DNA of 51,219 nt from Spirochaetota bacterium. GTDB lineage: Bacteria > Spirochaetota > UBA4802 > UBA5550. Under the pieces are notes generated by a model. It searched no databases, had not been told where the DNA came from, and was given only the letters and a program-made list of their open reading frames with translations. Positions 1 to 7,369 of this stretch are shown here, in pieces (the first letter of the stretch is position 1; each line of letters starts with the position of its first letter). Location: positions 1-51,219 of the forward strand of contig JAJRXZ010000042.1 of the NCBI GenBank assembly GCA_024276015.1, in the 5' to 3' direction. The position numbers were made by a program, and so were the translations under genes.

Positions 1-1
1 A

Positions 2-268
2 TCTTCCCTTAATGCCCGCTTCGGTTTTACTTCCAAAAAAAATAAAAACTATGATAAAAATTATTACTACTCTTTTCATAAAAAACTCCGGAATATTATT
101 GCATATACAACAACCGCTTCTATAAATCAGACGGCGACCAGGAAACCTCTATTTATACCGATCATCATTGAAAATTTTATATTTAACGGATCAATAAATG
201 ACCTGATCGGGATATTGCCATTTGCCAAGGAACAAAATCGATGCCTTCTGATATATTTATCGATATAG
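2..268 (+). CDS. possible 3' end of a gene cut by the window start
   Basis: Reading frame 2 is open from the first bases to a TAG at 266-268 (about 88 codons) with no start codon needed inside the window. The translation is rich in Asn, Lys and Tyr and matches no family I recognise. Its last 30 or so codons lie inside a copy of the dispersed repeat described at 155-245, so the end of the frame may be repeat-derived or the whole frame may be chance in AT-rich DNA. Low confidence; sequence to the left of the window would decide. Confidence 0.3.
   Translation, partial: SSLNARFGFTSKKNKNYDKNYYYSFHKKLRNIIAYTTTASINQTATRKPLFIPIIIENFIFNGSINDLIGILPFAKEQNRCLLIYLSI
155..245 (+). repeat. dispersed double-hairpin repeat, copy A (degenerate)
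   Basis: Starts ATACCGATCATC and ends AAAATCGATGCC. The first 23 bases are identical to copy C (45188-45279, opposite strand), and the second half (CTGATCGGGATATTGCC onward) aligns with copies B and C. In this copy both hairpins have mismatches: CGGATCAATAAATG replaces the clean ATGAATCGGTAT arm, and GCCAAGGAAC replaces GTCAAGGGAC. It therefore looks like the oldest or most eroded of the three copies. Length 91 bases. Confidence 0.75.
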
Positions 269-497
269 AATTAAAGAGAGGTAAGCTAATTTTTTTCCAT
301 AGAAAATCGGAAAGCCTTATGATCTTTTACTTTACAACATAAAATAGGGGAGGAACCCCCCTTGCTTTTAAAATGTGTGCAAGCAAGAGTAAAAAAATAA
401 AGCAAGGAGGGAAATGAGGGCAAAATATAATAGATTAATAATCTGAAAAATACCGAAAATCTCTTAAAAGAGCGTGCAAATCAGTTCTATCTCCAAA
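269..497. other. intergenic region with overlapping hairpins
   Basis: No gene seen. Two mutually exclusive structures can form: a small hairpin AGGGG/CCCCT at 346-362, and a long-range stem pairing 356-368 (CCCCCCTTGCTTT) with 399-411 (AAAGCAAGGAGGG), with one mismatch in 13. The arrangement could be a structured leader, an attenuator or a terminator remnant. No T-run follows either stem, so a simple intrinsic terminator is not supported. Confidence 0.35.
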
Positions 498-896
498 TCA
501 TTTCTTCAGATCCGTTGAATCTGAAAACCAGCAGGATACTCCTATTTCTCTGCTGTGCGGAATACAGCTGTTAAAGTGCTCCGAAGTCAGTACAACGAAT
601 CCCGAGTTTTTTTCTTTTTTTACTCTATTCAGGATATTCGCGCCGTCAACATTATTGAACCGCAGATCATTCACATAAAAGAAAATATCCCTGTCTTTAT
701 ATTTTAGTTCAATAAGTTTGTTTAATCCTTCTGTTTTTTTTAACAGCTCAATAATAACAGGGTAAGCCCCGCTGCCGGCGGCATCTTGGAAAGCTCCTCC
801 TGTTGTTGAGTTGTCATTAACTGCTATTGCATAATTCATCTTAATTCCCATATAGTTAAATAAACTTTTACTTTCTTGTTCCACTCTCTTTTTCAT
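498..896 (-). CDS. divergent receiver-like protein
   Basis: A 132-residue protein with no clear full-length match that I recognise. Residues 72-87 (FFYVNDLRFNNVDGAN) read like the beta3/phosphorylation loop of a response-regulator receiver. Asp77 is in the acceptor position, followed by a V-L-T-S strand near 102-105 that fits the conserved Thr/Ser. The usual C-terminal Lys-Pro is missing (WFSDST instead), and the N-terminal acidic pair is only V-N-D. If it is a receiver, it is degenerate and may not be phosphorylated normally. It lies next to two true receiver proteins on the same strand, and its upstream region carries the 23-bp-spaced TGTARG-type array (955-1005), also found before the neighbouring response regulator. 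Fold assignment is inference; a structure prediction would settle it. Confidence 0.5.
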   Translation of the reverse strand: MKKRVEQESKSLFNYMGIKMNYAIAVNDNSTTGGAFQDAAGSGAYPVIIELLKKTEGLNKLIELKYKDRDIFFYVNDLRFNNVDGANILNRVKKEKNSGFVVLTSEHFNSCIPHSREIGVSCWFSDSTDLKK

Positions 897-954
897 ATTT
901 TACTAATATATACTCTGTTCCTTGGCAAGACGATCAGACATAATAGCTTTTTTT

Positions 955-1005
955 TGTAAGTTTTAGATTTTTTTTATGTAGGAAACTGCGATCATAAAAT
1001 GTAAA
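955..1005 (-). promoter_or_regulatory. 23-bp-spaced direct hexamer array, locus 1
   Basis: On the plus strand TGTAAG (955), TGTAGG (977) and TGTAAA (1000) occur in the same orientation, 22 and 23 bp apart. The first two have T-tracts directly 5' on the plus strand. Read on the minus strand these are CTTACA, CCTACA and TTTACA, lying about 60-110 bp upstream of the gene starting at 896. The same hexamer and spacing occur at 2636-2687 and 7999-8027. A transcription factor binding two helical turns apart is the simplest reading; the factor is unknown. Confidence 0.45.
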
Positions 1006-1065
1006 CTTTCTCTTACATAAGGAATAGGGGACATTCCTAATTTGCCGGCCTAACGGAAAGAGCCG

Positions 1066-2073
1066 TTAATTATAACTGCTTAGGCTGAAACCGCCTTCTC
1101 TGAAAAGATCAGAACAGACTCTGCTCAATCCGCTGTCATATTTTTGCGGATTTGTCAAAATTTCATTCAAAGCGGCATCAACTCCGAGAGAGGCTCTGTA
1201 GGGACGATGCGAACCCATTGCTTCAACAACATCTGCAATTGAGACTATTTTTGCTCCCAGATCCATATTCTTTCCCGTCAGGCCTCTGGGGTATCCGGAC
1301 CCGTCTAATCTTTCATGGTGGTTATACACAATATCAACGATCAATTGAGGGAATTCAATTTCATTTAAGATCTCAAATCCCGTATTTGGGTGATTCATTA
1401 TCAATTGAAATTCCGAATTGTTCAGCTTTGAAGGCTTGCTTAATATTTCGGCAGGGATCGATATCTTGCCGATGTCGTGGATGGAGCCCCCGATAAAAAC
1501 GGATTCAACAATATTATCATCCAGATCAAGTTCGCTTGCAATTGCTCTTGCTAAAAAGCCTACCCGTCTCTGATGCCCAGCAGTATATGGATCGCGCACT
1601 TCAATGATCTTGGCAATTGCCTGCACCGTTCCGTTCAAAGTTTTCTTCAGATCTGCCAGACTGTCGGTTAATCTTTTCTCAAGAGAATATCTATGAAGAG
1701 CCAGGGTTACTATTGTGCGCAATTCGCTTTTATTAAAAGGCTTAATGATATACCCGTAAGGTTCCGCCATTTTTGCTCTTGATACTATTTCATCATCCGA
1801 ATAGGCCGTAATAAAAATAATAGGGACTTTATTGAACTCATGTATCTTAACTGCACATTCTATCCCGTCCATTTTGTCATTGAGAACAATATCAAGCAGG
1901 ATCAAATCGGGATCCAATTCCGCCGTTCTTTCAATCGCATCTTTACCGGAACCTACTGTGTCTACAACGGAATATCCTGATTTGTTCAGAATATCCATTA
2001 AATTCATTGCCGTTATATATTCGTCGTCAACAATAAGTATCTTCTTTTTCTCCACTTGCAATGTCGATCCCAT
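1066..2073 (-). CDS. response regulator with HD-GYP c-di-GMP phosphodiesterase output
   Basis: 335 residues from the ATG at 2073, chosen because GGGGG lies about nine bases upstream and the receiver begins directly after; a TTG further upstream (2124) is less likely. Residues about 11-125 form a CheY-like receiver (ILIVDDE, acceptor Asp61 in LLDIVLND, Thr in FITAY, Lys in KPF). The C-terminal part carries the HD-GYP signatures HDIGKI, HPNTG, NHHE and DGSGYP, the metal and substrate residues of cyclic-di-GMP phosphodiesterases. Known role of the family: phosphorylation-controlled breakdown of c-di-GMP to change motility or surface behaviour. It follows the single-domain receiver (2125-2514) on the same strand with about 50 bp between, so the two are probably one operon. 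Confidence 0.93.
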   Translation of the reverse strand: MGSTLQVEKKKILIVDDEYITAMNLMDILNKSGYSVVDTVGSGKDAIERTAELDPDLILLDIVLNDKMDGIECAVKIHEFNKVPIIFITAYSDDEIVSRAKMAEPYGYIIKPFNKSELRTIVTLALHRYSLEKRLTDSLADLKKTLNGTVQAIAKIIEVRDPYTAGHQRRVGFLARAIASELDLDDNIVESVFIGGSIHDIGKISIPAEILSKPSKLNNSEFQLIMNHPNTGFEILNEIEFPQLIVDIVYNHHERLDGSGYPRGLTGKNMDLGAKIVSIADVVEAMGSHRPYRASLGVDAALNEILTNPQKYDSGLSRVCSDLFREGGFSLSSYN

Positions 2074-2124
2074 TGTTATAAACCCCCTGCGCAATAAAAA
2101 AACAGATGGATTGTCAAGCGACAA

Positions 2125-2514
2125 TTATTTTTCCTTAAAAGCGCCCCCCAAATTACTGCTGCACTTTTCAAGAACAACATTGTAAACCTGATCAAAGTCT
2201 TTCGATTTATCGAAAAAGTAATCAGCGCCCAATTCTCTGCATCTTTTTAAATACTGAGGATAATTATAATTGGTGAACATCACCACCATGATCTCAGGAT
2301 ATCTCTCTTTTACTGTCTCCAGAAGATCGATTCCGCTGCCCCCTTTTAATCTTATATCAAGGATAACAATATCGGGATTACATTTGAGAATCTCTTTCAA
2401 TGCCTCTTCGGATCCGTCAGAAACACCTGCAATTTCCACCCCTTTTATTGCGGATAACATTGTAATTGTCTTATTTCTGATCATAGGAGAATCTTCAACA
2501 ATATATACTTTCAT
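2125..2514 (-). CDS. single-domain response regulator
   Basis: 129 residues forming one receiver domain and nothing else. The acidic pocket is Glu7-Asp8, the acceptor is Asp53 in VILDIRLKGGSG, the Thr is in MFTN and the Lys in FFDKS. There is no DNA-binding or enzymatic output, so it must act by protein contact (CheY or Spo0F style) or as a phosphate sink. It precedes the HD-GYP regulator, which suggests that the two share an input kinase not present in the window. Its upstream region (2636-2687) contains three TGTARG hexamers at exactly 23-bp spacing. Confidence 0.9.
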   Translation of the reverse strand: MKVYIVEDSPMIRNKTITMLSAIKGVEIAGVSDGSEEALKEILKCNPDIVILDIRLKGGSGIDLLETVKERYPEIMVVMFTNYNYPQYLKRCRELGADYFFDKSKDFDQVYNVVLEKCSSNLGGAFKEK

Positions 2515-2635
2515 ATAAGCATTCAGTACGTCTTCCCCTTAATATTTTCTGCCTCCTGTGACGCAATTAATTATGGCACAGATACATTATAGCACCACGA
2601 CAAGATCATATCAATAGGATAAAATCTGATTTGTT

Positions 2636-2687
2636 TGTAAGGGGTTGTTCTTTTTATTTGTAGGATACAGACTATCTGTTATGTAGG
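2636..2687 (-). promoter_or_regulatory. 23-bp-spaced direct hexamer array, locus 2
   Basis: TGTAAG at 2636, TGTAGG at 2659 and TGTAGG at 2682 on the plus strand, spaced exactly 23 and 23 bp, all in one orientation, roughly 120-170 bp upstream of the receiver gene starting at 2514. A short palindrome ACAGACTATCTGT lies between the last two units. This is the cleanest of the three arrays in the window. Confidence 0.5.
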
Positions 2688-2734
2688 TTTTTTCTTACAA
2701 GTTTAACGACTAAGTTGCGCCTCGTTACGTGTTT

Positions 2735-3979
2735 TTATTGTTTTTGCATTATAACTATGTATTCATTATTCATTGTTGTTGATTTTTGCCCTGTCTTATT
2801 TGTGGGACTGTTTTTACTTGGCATTCTTTTGTTCGGTATATTTCTAATAAAAGTATTCTTATGTATAAATCCATATTCTTGAAACAGATTTTTTGTTATT
2901 TCATCCGTTGGCAATGTTGTATCTTTTACTCTTCTGTTGCCAACAACATAACAAGCATATCCTTTCTTTTTTATGATTTCAGAAACATTGGCAATTGATC
3001 TATTGTAATCGTCAAAAAAACCATAAACTTCTTTTGCTCTTTTTTCATCTTTAACAGCTATTTTTTCTATGGTTTTATCTATAATAGATATGCCGGTTTT
3101 TTTGATCGTTTTTGATTTTCCTCCCATTAATTGATTATCAATTTGGCTTGCATCCTCCACATCAAGCCATTGATTTGATAATCTTGAAAACTGACCGTAA
3201 GCAACTGTAGTTCTGCTATCCCCATAAGGCGGCGATGTTACAACAATATCAATAGATTCTTTTTCTATTTTGCCGATATGCTCTGACGAATCAAAATCAT
3301 AGATAACGGTTTTGGAATTATTCTTCTTTTGTTCAATATATTCTTTCAAGCCTTTTCTATTACGAGCCAGTTTGGAATTGATCATTACATAAACATCAGG
3401 ATCAAACTTTTCTCTTTGTTTTTCGGATATTCTATATAACTTAAATTCACTATTTCTCGTTAAACTGCATTCTCTTACCGTCTCACTAAATGCTACTAAG
3501 AAAAATTTTTTAATTTTTTCATCTTTGATATTACTTATAAAGCTTTTTATAATTGCGAGTTTTTCTTTTACTTCTTCCTTAAACCAAAAATCAATATTAT
3601 TAAAATTAGGCGCAATTATATTGGGTTTGTTGATATTAAACATCAAAGAAAATAAAAAATCATTAAATTCTTTTAAATATAGATCCAATATTTGTAATTC
3701 GATCAATGTTGTTTTAGCCTCTGCTATCAATCTTGCCATTGGGTTTAAATCAGTTCCAAAAGCATTAATTCCTTTCAAATTTGCTTCTACAAGAGATGTG
3801 CCTGTCCCGCAATACGGGTCAAAAAGTGTTTCGGCCTTTTTACTATACCGGTCAATAAGCCGACGTGCAATTTGAGGTATCATCATAGCAGGATAATTAT
3901 GATAACAATGTGTATATTCTTTAGTATCGGCAGCAGCAAAATCCCAAGTTACATCAATATATTTTTTTGACAAGACCAT
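2735..3979 (-). CDS. DNA methyltransferase of a type II restriction-modification system (probably N4-cytosine)
   Basis: 414 residues, apparently intact. The AdoMet-binding motif I is FDPYCGTGTS at 53-62, and the catalytic motif IV is TSPPYGDS at 248-255; SPPY is the form usual in N4-cytosine methyltransferases, although some N6-adenine enzymes use similar motifs. The protein would methylate the recognition site of the adjacent nuclease. MvaI/BcnI-type partners recognise CC(A/T)GG or CC(C/G)GG, so a CCNGG-like target is inferred from the neighbour, not read from this gene. It starts three bases after the nuclease fragment stops, with AGAGGA upstream of the ATG. Base composition is more AT-rich than fliM next door, which fits horizontal acquisition. 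Confidence 0.9.
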   Translation of the reverse strand: MVLSKKYIDVTWDFAAADTKEYTHCYHNYPAMMIPQIARRLIDRYSKKAETLFDPYCGTGTSLVEANLKGINAFGTDLNPMARLIAEAKTTLIELQILDLYLKEFNDFLFSLMFNINKPNIIAPNFNNIDFWFKEEVKEKLAIIKSFISNIKDEKIKKFFLVAFSETVRECSLTRNSEFKLYRISEKQREKFDPDVYVMINSKLARNRKGLKEYIEQKKNNSKTVIYDFDSSEHIGKIEKESIDIVVTSPPYGDSRTTVAYGQFSRLSNQWLDVEDASQIDNQLMGGKSKTIKKTGISIIDKTIEKIAVKDEKRAKEVYGFFDDYNRSIANVSEIIKKKGYACYVVGNRRVKDTTLPTDEITKNLFQEYGFIHKNTFIRNIPNKRMPSKNSPTNKTGQKSTTMNNEYIVIMQKQ

Positions 3980-3982
3980 ATT

Positions 3983-4634
3983 TTATATGTCCTCTATTCT
4001 TTTAAATAATAATGGTAATTTGTCCTCAAATGTTCTAAAGCCCGTCCCATGATTTCTTGCCATTGTTTTTTTGTCATGCAATCTTAAATCAACTAATAAA
4101 TTACCTGTTTTAAAGAGCTCTGATAACAACTCTTTTGTCGTATCTCGCATCAATTGCCCTCTATAAAAATGAAAATACTCTATACCAGCTCTTTCTTCTG
4201 TGTGCGCAGAAATAAATAATAAAGCAGGTATTTTTTGTGAAAATCTTTCTGCGAGTGTCGATAATTGCCATGCTGCTATAATCTCTCCGGAAGTATGCTG
4301 AACAGATATTGTTTCATTGTTTACAGTCAAAAATAAGCCGGCACTATTGGGTGTTAATGACATTGTATAATACATGCCTAAACGTCCATTCTCGTCATAG
4401 CTTCCGTATTTTTTAATTGCGTCCAATGGATTTATTTGCCATGCTTTTCTATTAAAAGTAAATAAAGTAATCATACTTTTGGAATTATCCCTATGTGCTT
4501 TTATTTCAATGTGTTCTATATCTGGTAAAGCTAAATTATTTTCATCCAATTCCTGTCGGTCCTTTTCTAAGAGATTTCACAAATCCTTTATTTTTCAAAA
4601 GTTGAAATTTTCGTTTAAATTCTTGTAAATTCAT
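3983..4634 (-). pseudogene. MvaI/BcnI-family restriction endonuclease, broken near the N-terminus
   Basis: The main frame (3983-4549, 188 codons from a TTG) carries the family core: DENNLALPDIEHIEIKAH with the acidic and E-x-K nuclease residues, TLFTF, KKYGSYDENG, and the C-terminal NHGTGFR. This aligns with what I remember of MvaI. MvaI and BcnI are about 240 residues, so about 40-50 N-terminal residues are missing. They are found in another frame just upstream: an ATG at 4634 opens 30 codons ending ...LRKGPTGIG and then TGA at 4542-4544. In MvaI the GIG is followed by about 15 residues before the DNLDAPD segment; here GIG runs directly into LDENN with a frame change. The simplest reading is a deletion of about 20-25 bp inside the gene. 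The TTG product lacks the N-terminal segment and is probably inactive. Confidence 0.75.
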
Positions 4635-4784
4635 TCAGAGCATCCTCTACTGTTTTCCCACACGCAACAGCATATTAAGCGGTTTCCTTAATCCATACAT
4701 AATATCTTTCCAAGAGATCTTACGCCTTCAATCCCTCTCCGAATCATTCCGATAATTTTACCGATTTTAACAGAGGAAAACCAT

Positions 4785-5810
4785 TTAGAATTCATCTTCC
4801 CTTCGACTGGTTGTGAGCAGTTCATCCGGGATATCTTCAATCTGTTCGCCCACTTTCACGGCAAGCCTGTTTGCAACCAGACCCGGTCTGCATTTGTATT
4901 TTTTTCTGCCGCTGATTCTCAATACCATGTCAGAGCCTATTTTAGTATTGGGCAGCTTAATTACGTCGCCAACCTTAAGGTTCAGAACTTCCTGAACATT
5001 TATCTCGGCCTCTCCGATCTCCGCAATCACCGGAAGCCCCACAGATTCAAGCCTTTTCTGAATAATATTGGCATTCTCGTCCGTTGCGCCCTTCCTGATA
5101 CTGGAATACATATACTGGGCAGAGAGCTTGGAAATGATGGGCTCAATGGAAATATATGGAATACAGAGGTTTGTCATACCTTCCACATCCCCCACCTTAG
5201 TCTCAAGTGTGATAAGAACGACCATATCATTGGGAGGTACGATCTGGGCAAACTGCGGATTCGTTTCAATATTGCCGAGCCTCGGCCTTAAATCAATAAC
5301 ATTGGACCAGGCTTCTCTGAGATTCCCGAGGATCCTCACTATGATCCCTTCCATAACGGACAACTCAATGTCGGTTAATTCGCGGCTGATCTTGGACACT
5401 TCACCCATGCCGCCAAAGAGCTTATCAATTATTGTAAAGGTAATTGAGGGGTCGATCTCAAGAACAGCGGAACCCTTCAGAGGATCCATATTTATAACAG
5501 CAAGAGTCGTAGGATTCGGAATTGATCGTATAAACTCTTCATAGGTCAGCTGGTCAACTGAAGCTACATGAACGCTTACCAGAGCTCTCAACTGCGCAGA
5601 GAGAGCCGTTGTAGTCAAACGGGCAAAGGTTTCATGCATCATCTGCAGAGTTCTGATATGATCCTTTGAAAACTTATCAGGACGCCTGAAATCGTATATT
5701 TTAACCTTTTTCTGCTCTTTGGCAGCAGAATAATCCGTTGCATCCACCTCTCCTGTAGATATGGCGGTTAATAAGGCATCAATTTCATCCTGCGATAATA
5801 TTTCTGTCAT
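4785..5810 (-). CDS. fliM: flagellar motor switch protein FliM
   Basis: 341 residues, full length for the family. The N-terminal LSQDEIDALL (5-14) is the conserved CheY-phosphate-binding peptide; GGMGE near residue 133 is the FliG-contacting motif of the middle CheC-like domain; the C-terminal SpoA/FliN-like domain runs from about 250 to the end. FliM forms the cytoplasmic C-ring that sets rotation direction. Its start overlaps the stop of the exported protein upstream by four bases, so the two are translationally coupled. No other flagellar structural gene is in the window, which is unusual because fliM more often sits in a large flagellar operon. Confidence 0.97.
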   Translation of the reverse strand: MTEILSQDEIDALLTAISTGEVDATDYSAAKEQKKVKIYDFRRPDKFSKDHIRTLQMMHETFARLTTTALSAQLRALVSVHVASVDQLTYEEFIRSIPNPTTLAVINMDPLKGSAVLEIDPSITFTIIDKLFGGMGEVSKISRELTDIELSVMEGIIVRILGNLREAWSNVIDLRPRLGNIETNPQFAQIVPPNDMVVLITLETKVGDVEGMTNLCIPYISIEPIISKLSAQYMYSSIRKGATDENANIIQKRLESVGLPVIAEIGEAEINVQEVLNLKVGDVIKLPNTKIGSDMVLRISGRKKYKCRPGLVANRLAVKVGEQIEDIPDELLTTSRREDEF

Positions 5811-6760
5811 TGCCGTAATCCTCTGATTTTCTTTACAGTGGCTTCAAGATCAATAATAAGCCATAAATTCTTATACTTTTCAAGCGTATATCTGTAGAGA
5901 TACCTGTATGGCCTCTTTGGAAAATATCTCTCCACAATAACATCAACATAAGCTATTTTTCCGCTGCTTTCAATCTCATCTTTTAAGATCCTATAATTTA
6001 ATATATAATCATCCCTCTCTCTGGACAAGAACTTTATGAAGTCATTTATAATAATCTTTCTTTCGATGTTGTCTGCAATATTATACTTCCTCACAAAATC
6101 GGAATATGAATTTATATACTTCTCAACTTTAAAGTACTTTATCATCCGCTCGGGATCTTTATCCCTTTCCGCATTCAATGCAAGCGTAACAACTTCCGAC
6201 GGAGACACTTCATGTATATACCTCTTCGCAAGATATCTTGGAGGTTCTTTTTTTCTGCCTGCTGTTCTAAAATATAATACATTATTGCTTTTTATGATAC
6301 TGTTTTCCGAAAAATTCTTAAAAAAATATCCTCTCACCCTGTATTTTTTTTCCGGAATAAGATCATAGACATTTCTCAAATTTACAGAATGAATGAATTC
6401 CTCACCCGGCGCAAGTTCTATTATTCTCTTTTTCATTCTCTTCACAACTTGTTCTGCTTTAAGATTCTTCATCCTGTAGGGAATAATAATTTCCGCCTCT
6501 CTTCCGAAATTGTCAAAAACTACGGGCTGAAATGTTGTGTAGTCCGGCAAATCTCTTCTGTTGTCTTCGAATACGGTAAAGGATATTATTCCGACCGATC
6601 TATTTCTGATGCACATCTTCAAAACTATATCTTCATTTTCATAGTACTTCTCTTTATCAAGACGCAGATAAACCAGAAAATCCCCTGATCTAACAGTACC
6701 GGGAAATAAAGCCGTACCTGCGATAGTAACTACAAAGACTGCTTTTATTATTGCCTTCAT
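5807..6760 (-). CDS. exported protein of unknown function, coupled to fliM
   Basis: 317 residues. The first 25 or so (KAIIKAVFVVTIAGTALFPG, then polar) form a signal peptide without a lipobox Cys, so a periplasmic or surface product is likely. Residues about 28-165 read as a beta-rich Ig-like domain (LRLDKEKYYENEDIVLKMCI, ELAPGEEF); the rest is basic and aromatic, with an alpha+beta character. I do not recognise a named family. It overlaps fliM by four bases, which suggests co-expression and perhaps a motility-related role; this is inference from position only. Confidence 0.8.
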   Translation of the reverse strand: MKAIIKAVFVVTIAGTALFPGTVRSGDFLVYLRLDKEKYYENEDIVLKMCIRNRSVGIISFTVFEDNRRDLPDYTTFQPVVFDNFGREAEIIIPYRMKNLKAEQVVKRMKKRIIELAPGEEFIHSVNLRNVYDLIPEKKYRVRGYFFKNFSENSIIKSNNVLYFRTAGRKKEPPRYLAKRYIHEVSPSEVVTLALNAERDKDPERMIKYFKVEKYINSYSDFVRKYNIADNIERKIIINDFIKFLSRERDDYILNYRILKDEIESSGKIAYVDVIVERYFPKRPYRYLYRYTLEKYKNLWLIIDLEATVKKIRGLRQ

Positions 6761-6919
6761 ATTATGCCCGAGACCATATCATATATAATAAAATACTATA
6801 ACAGTAATAATTTCGGTTAATTAAAGTCTTTACGTTACAAAAATATGTTATTTATGTCTCATTTATTCAATAATGAGGGGGCAGCGCTTTATATGAATTT
6901 ACCGCCGAGAAATATAATT

Positions 6920-7057
6920 TTAACCTTCCAGTGTCCTCCACATATGGTTTTTCCGGGCATCGGAATACCGCATCATCAACTTTTGGATATACCATGCTGT
7001 GTAATCGGAAACGATCTCAGGTTTTAAGTCATCTACGATTTTCATAAAAAAAGTCAT
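6920..7057 (-). CDS. 45-residue ORF downstream of a cobalamin riboswitch
   Basis: ATG at 7057 preceded by AGGAG with five bases spacing, a strong ribosome binding site; the frame also runs upstream to an ATG at 7147 without such a site. The product is 45 residues, with a mixed-charge, aromatic-rich sequence (DYTAWYIQKLMMRYS) and no signal peptide. I recognise no family. It is the only reading frame following the cobalamin riboswitch before the fliM operon. It could be a genuine small B12-controlled protein, a leader ORF, or the 5' stump of a lost B12-regulated gene. Confidence 0.45.
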   Translation of the reverse strand: MTFFMKIVDDLKPEIVSDYTAWYIQKLMMRYSDARKNHMWRTLEG

Positions 7058-7101
7058 TCTCTTTCTCCTACAAATAATTTTTTTGAATATTCGGGGACGA
7101 G

Positions 7102-7128
7102 AAAAAAGACCTTGCTGAAGTTCAGTCC
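7102..7128 (-). terminator. possible riboswitch-controlled terminator
   Basis: On the minus strand a short imperfect hairpin (GACTGAACTTCAGC...GGTC) is followed directly by six T residues (7107-7102). It sits between the cobalamin aptamer and the ATG at 7057, the place expected for an expression platform. The stem is short and imperfect, so this is tentative. Confidence 0.3.
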
Positions 7129-7159
7129 GAAAGTAACCGGCTCTCAATCCTCGAAAATA

Positions 7160-7290
7160 TCCAGTTAAGGAAGATCTGGCTTATCCGGAAAAACTCCGGC
7201 ATCACAGTTGCGGGACAGCACGGGATTCTCACCCGATTTCCTCCTGTGAAAGCAAACATATAGTGTAATAATATATGTTTGCCTCATTAA
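7160..7290 (-). promoter_or_regulatory. cobalamin (B12) riboswitch
   Basis: Read on the minus strand the region contains, in order, an AATGAGGC entry, a perfect 11-bp hairpin (GCAAACATATA/TATATGTTTGC), then GGAGGAAATCGGGTGAGAAT, CCCG, GCTGTCCCGCAACTGTGATG, a CCGGAG/TTCCGG hairpin and AAGCCAGATCTTCC. These match the conserved core of the B12 aptamer, whose usual elements are GGTGAAAATCC, the CCCGCAACTGTGA box and AGCCAGGAtACC. Known role: adenosyl- or methylcobalamin binding represses downstream expression. The downstream product is only the 45-residue ORF, which makes this an orphan-looking switch. Confidence 0.85.
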
Positions 7291-7369
7291 ACATTTTAAT
7301 AAGTATGAGTCAAGGAAAATTCACTCCCGATCTCTAAGATCGATCGGGATTCCCTTATCAAAACGATCT

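Noticed and set aside
955-1005. TGTARG array read as sigma-54 or sigma-28 promoter elements
   Set aside because: Neither GG-N10-GC nor TAAA-N15-GCCGATAA patterns are present; the regular 23-bp spacing of one hexamer does not fit a single promoter.
1152-1496. 114-codon plus-strand frame
   Set aside because: Antisense to the HD-GYP coding region, where all catalytic motifs are read on the minus strand.
4689-4795. 35-codon frame starting inside the fliM stop (ATGAATTCTAA)
   Set aside because: Overlap of start and stop looks like coupling, but the frame is short, lacks its own ribosome binding site and resembles no family.
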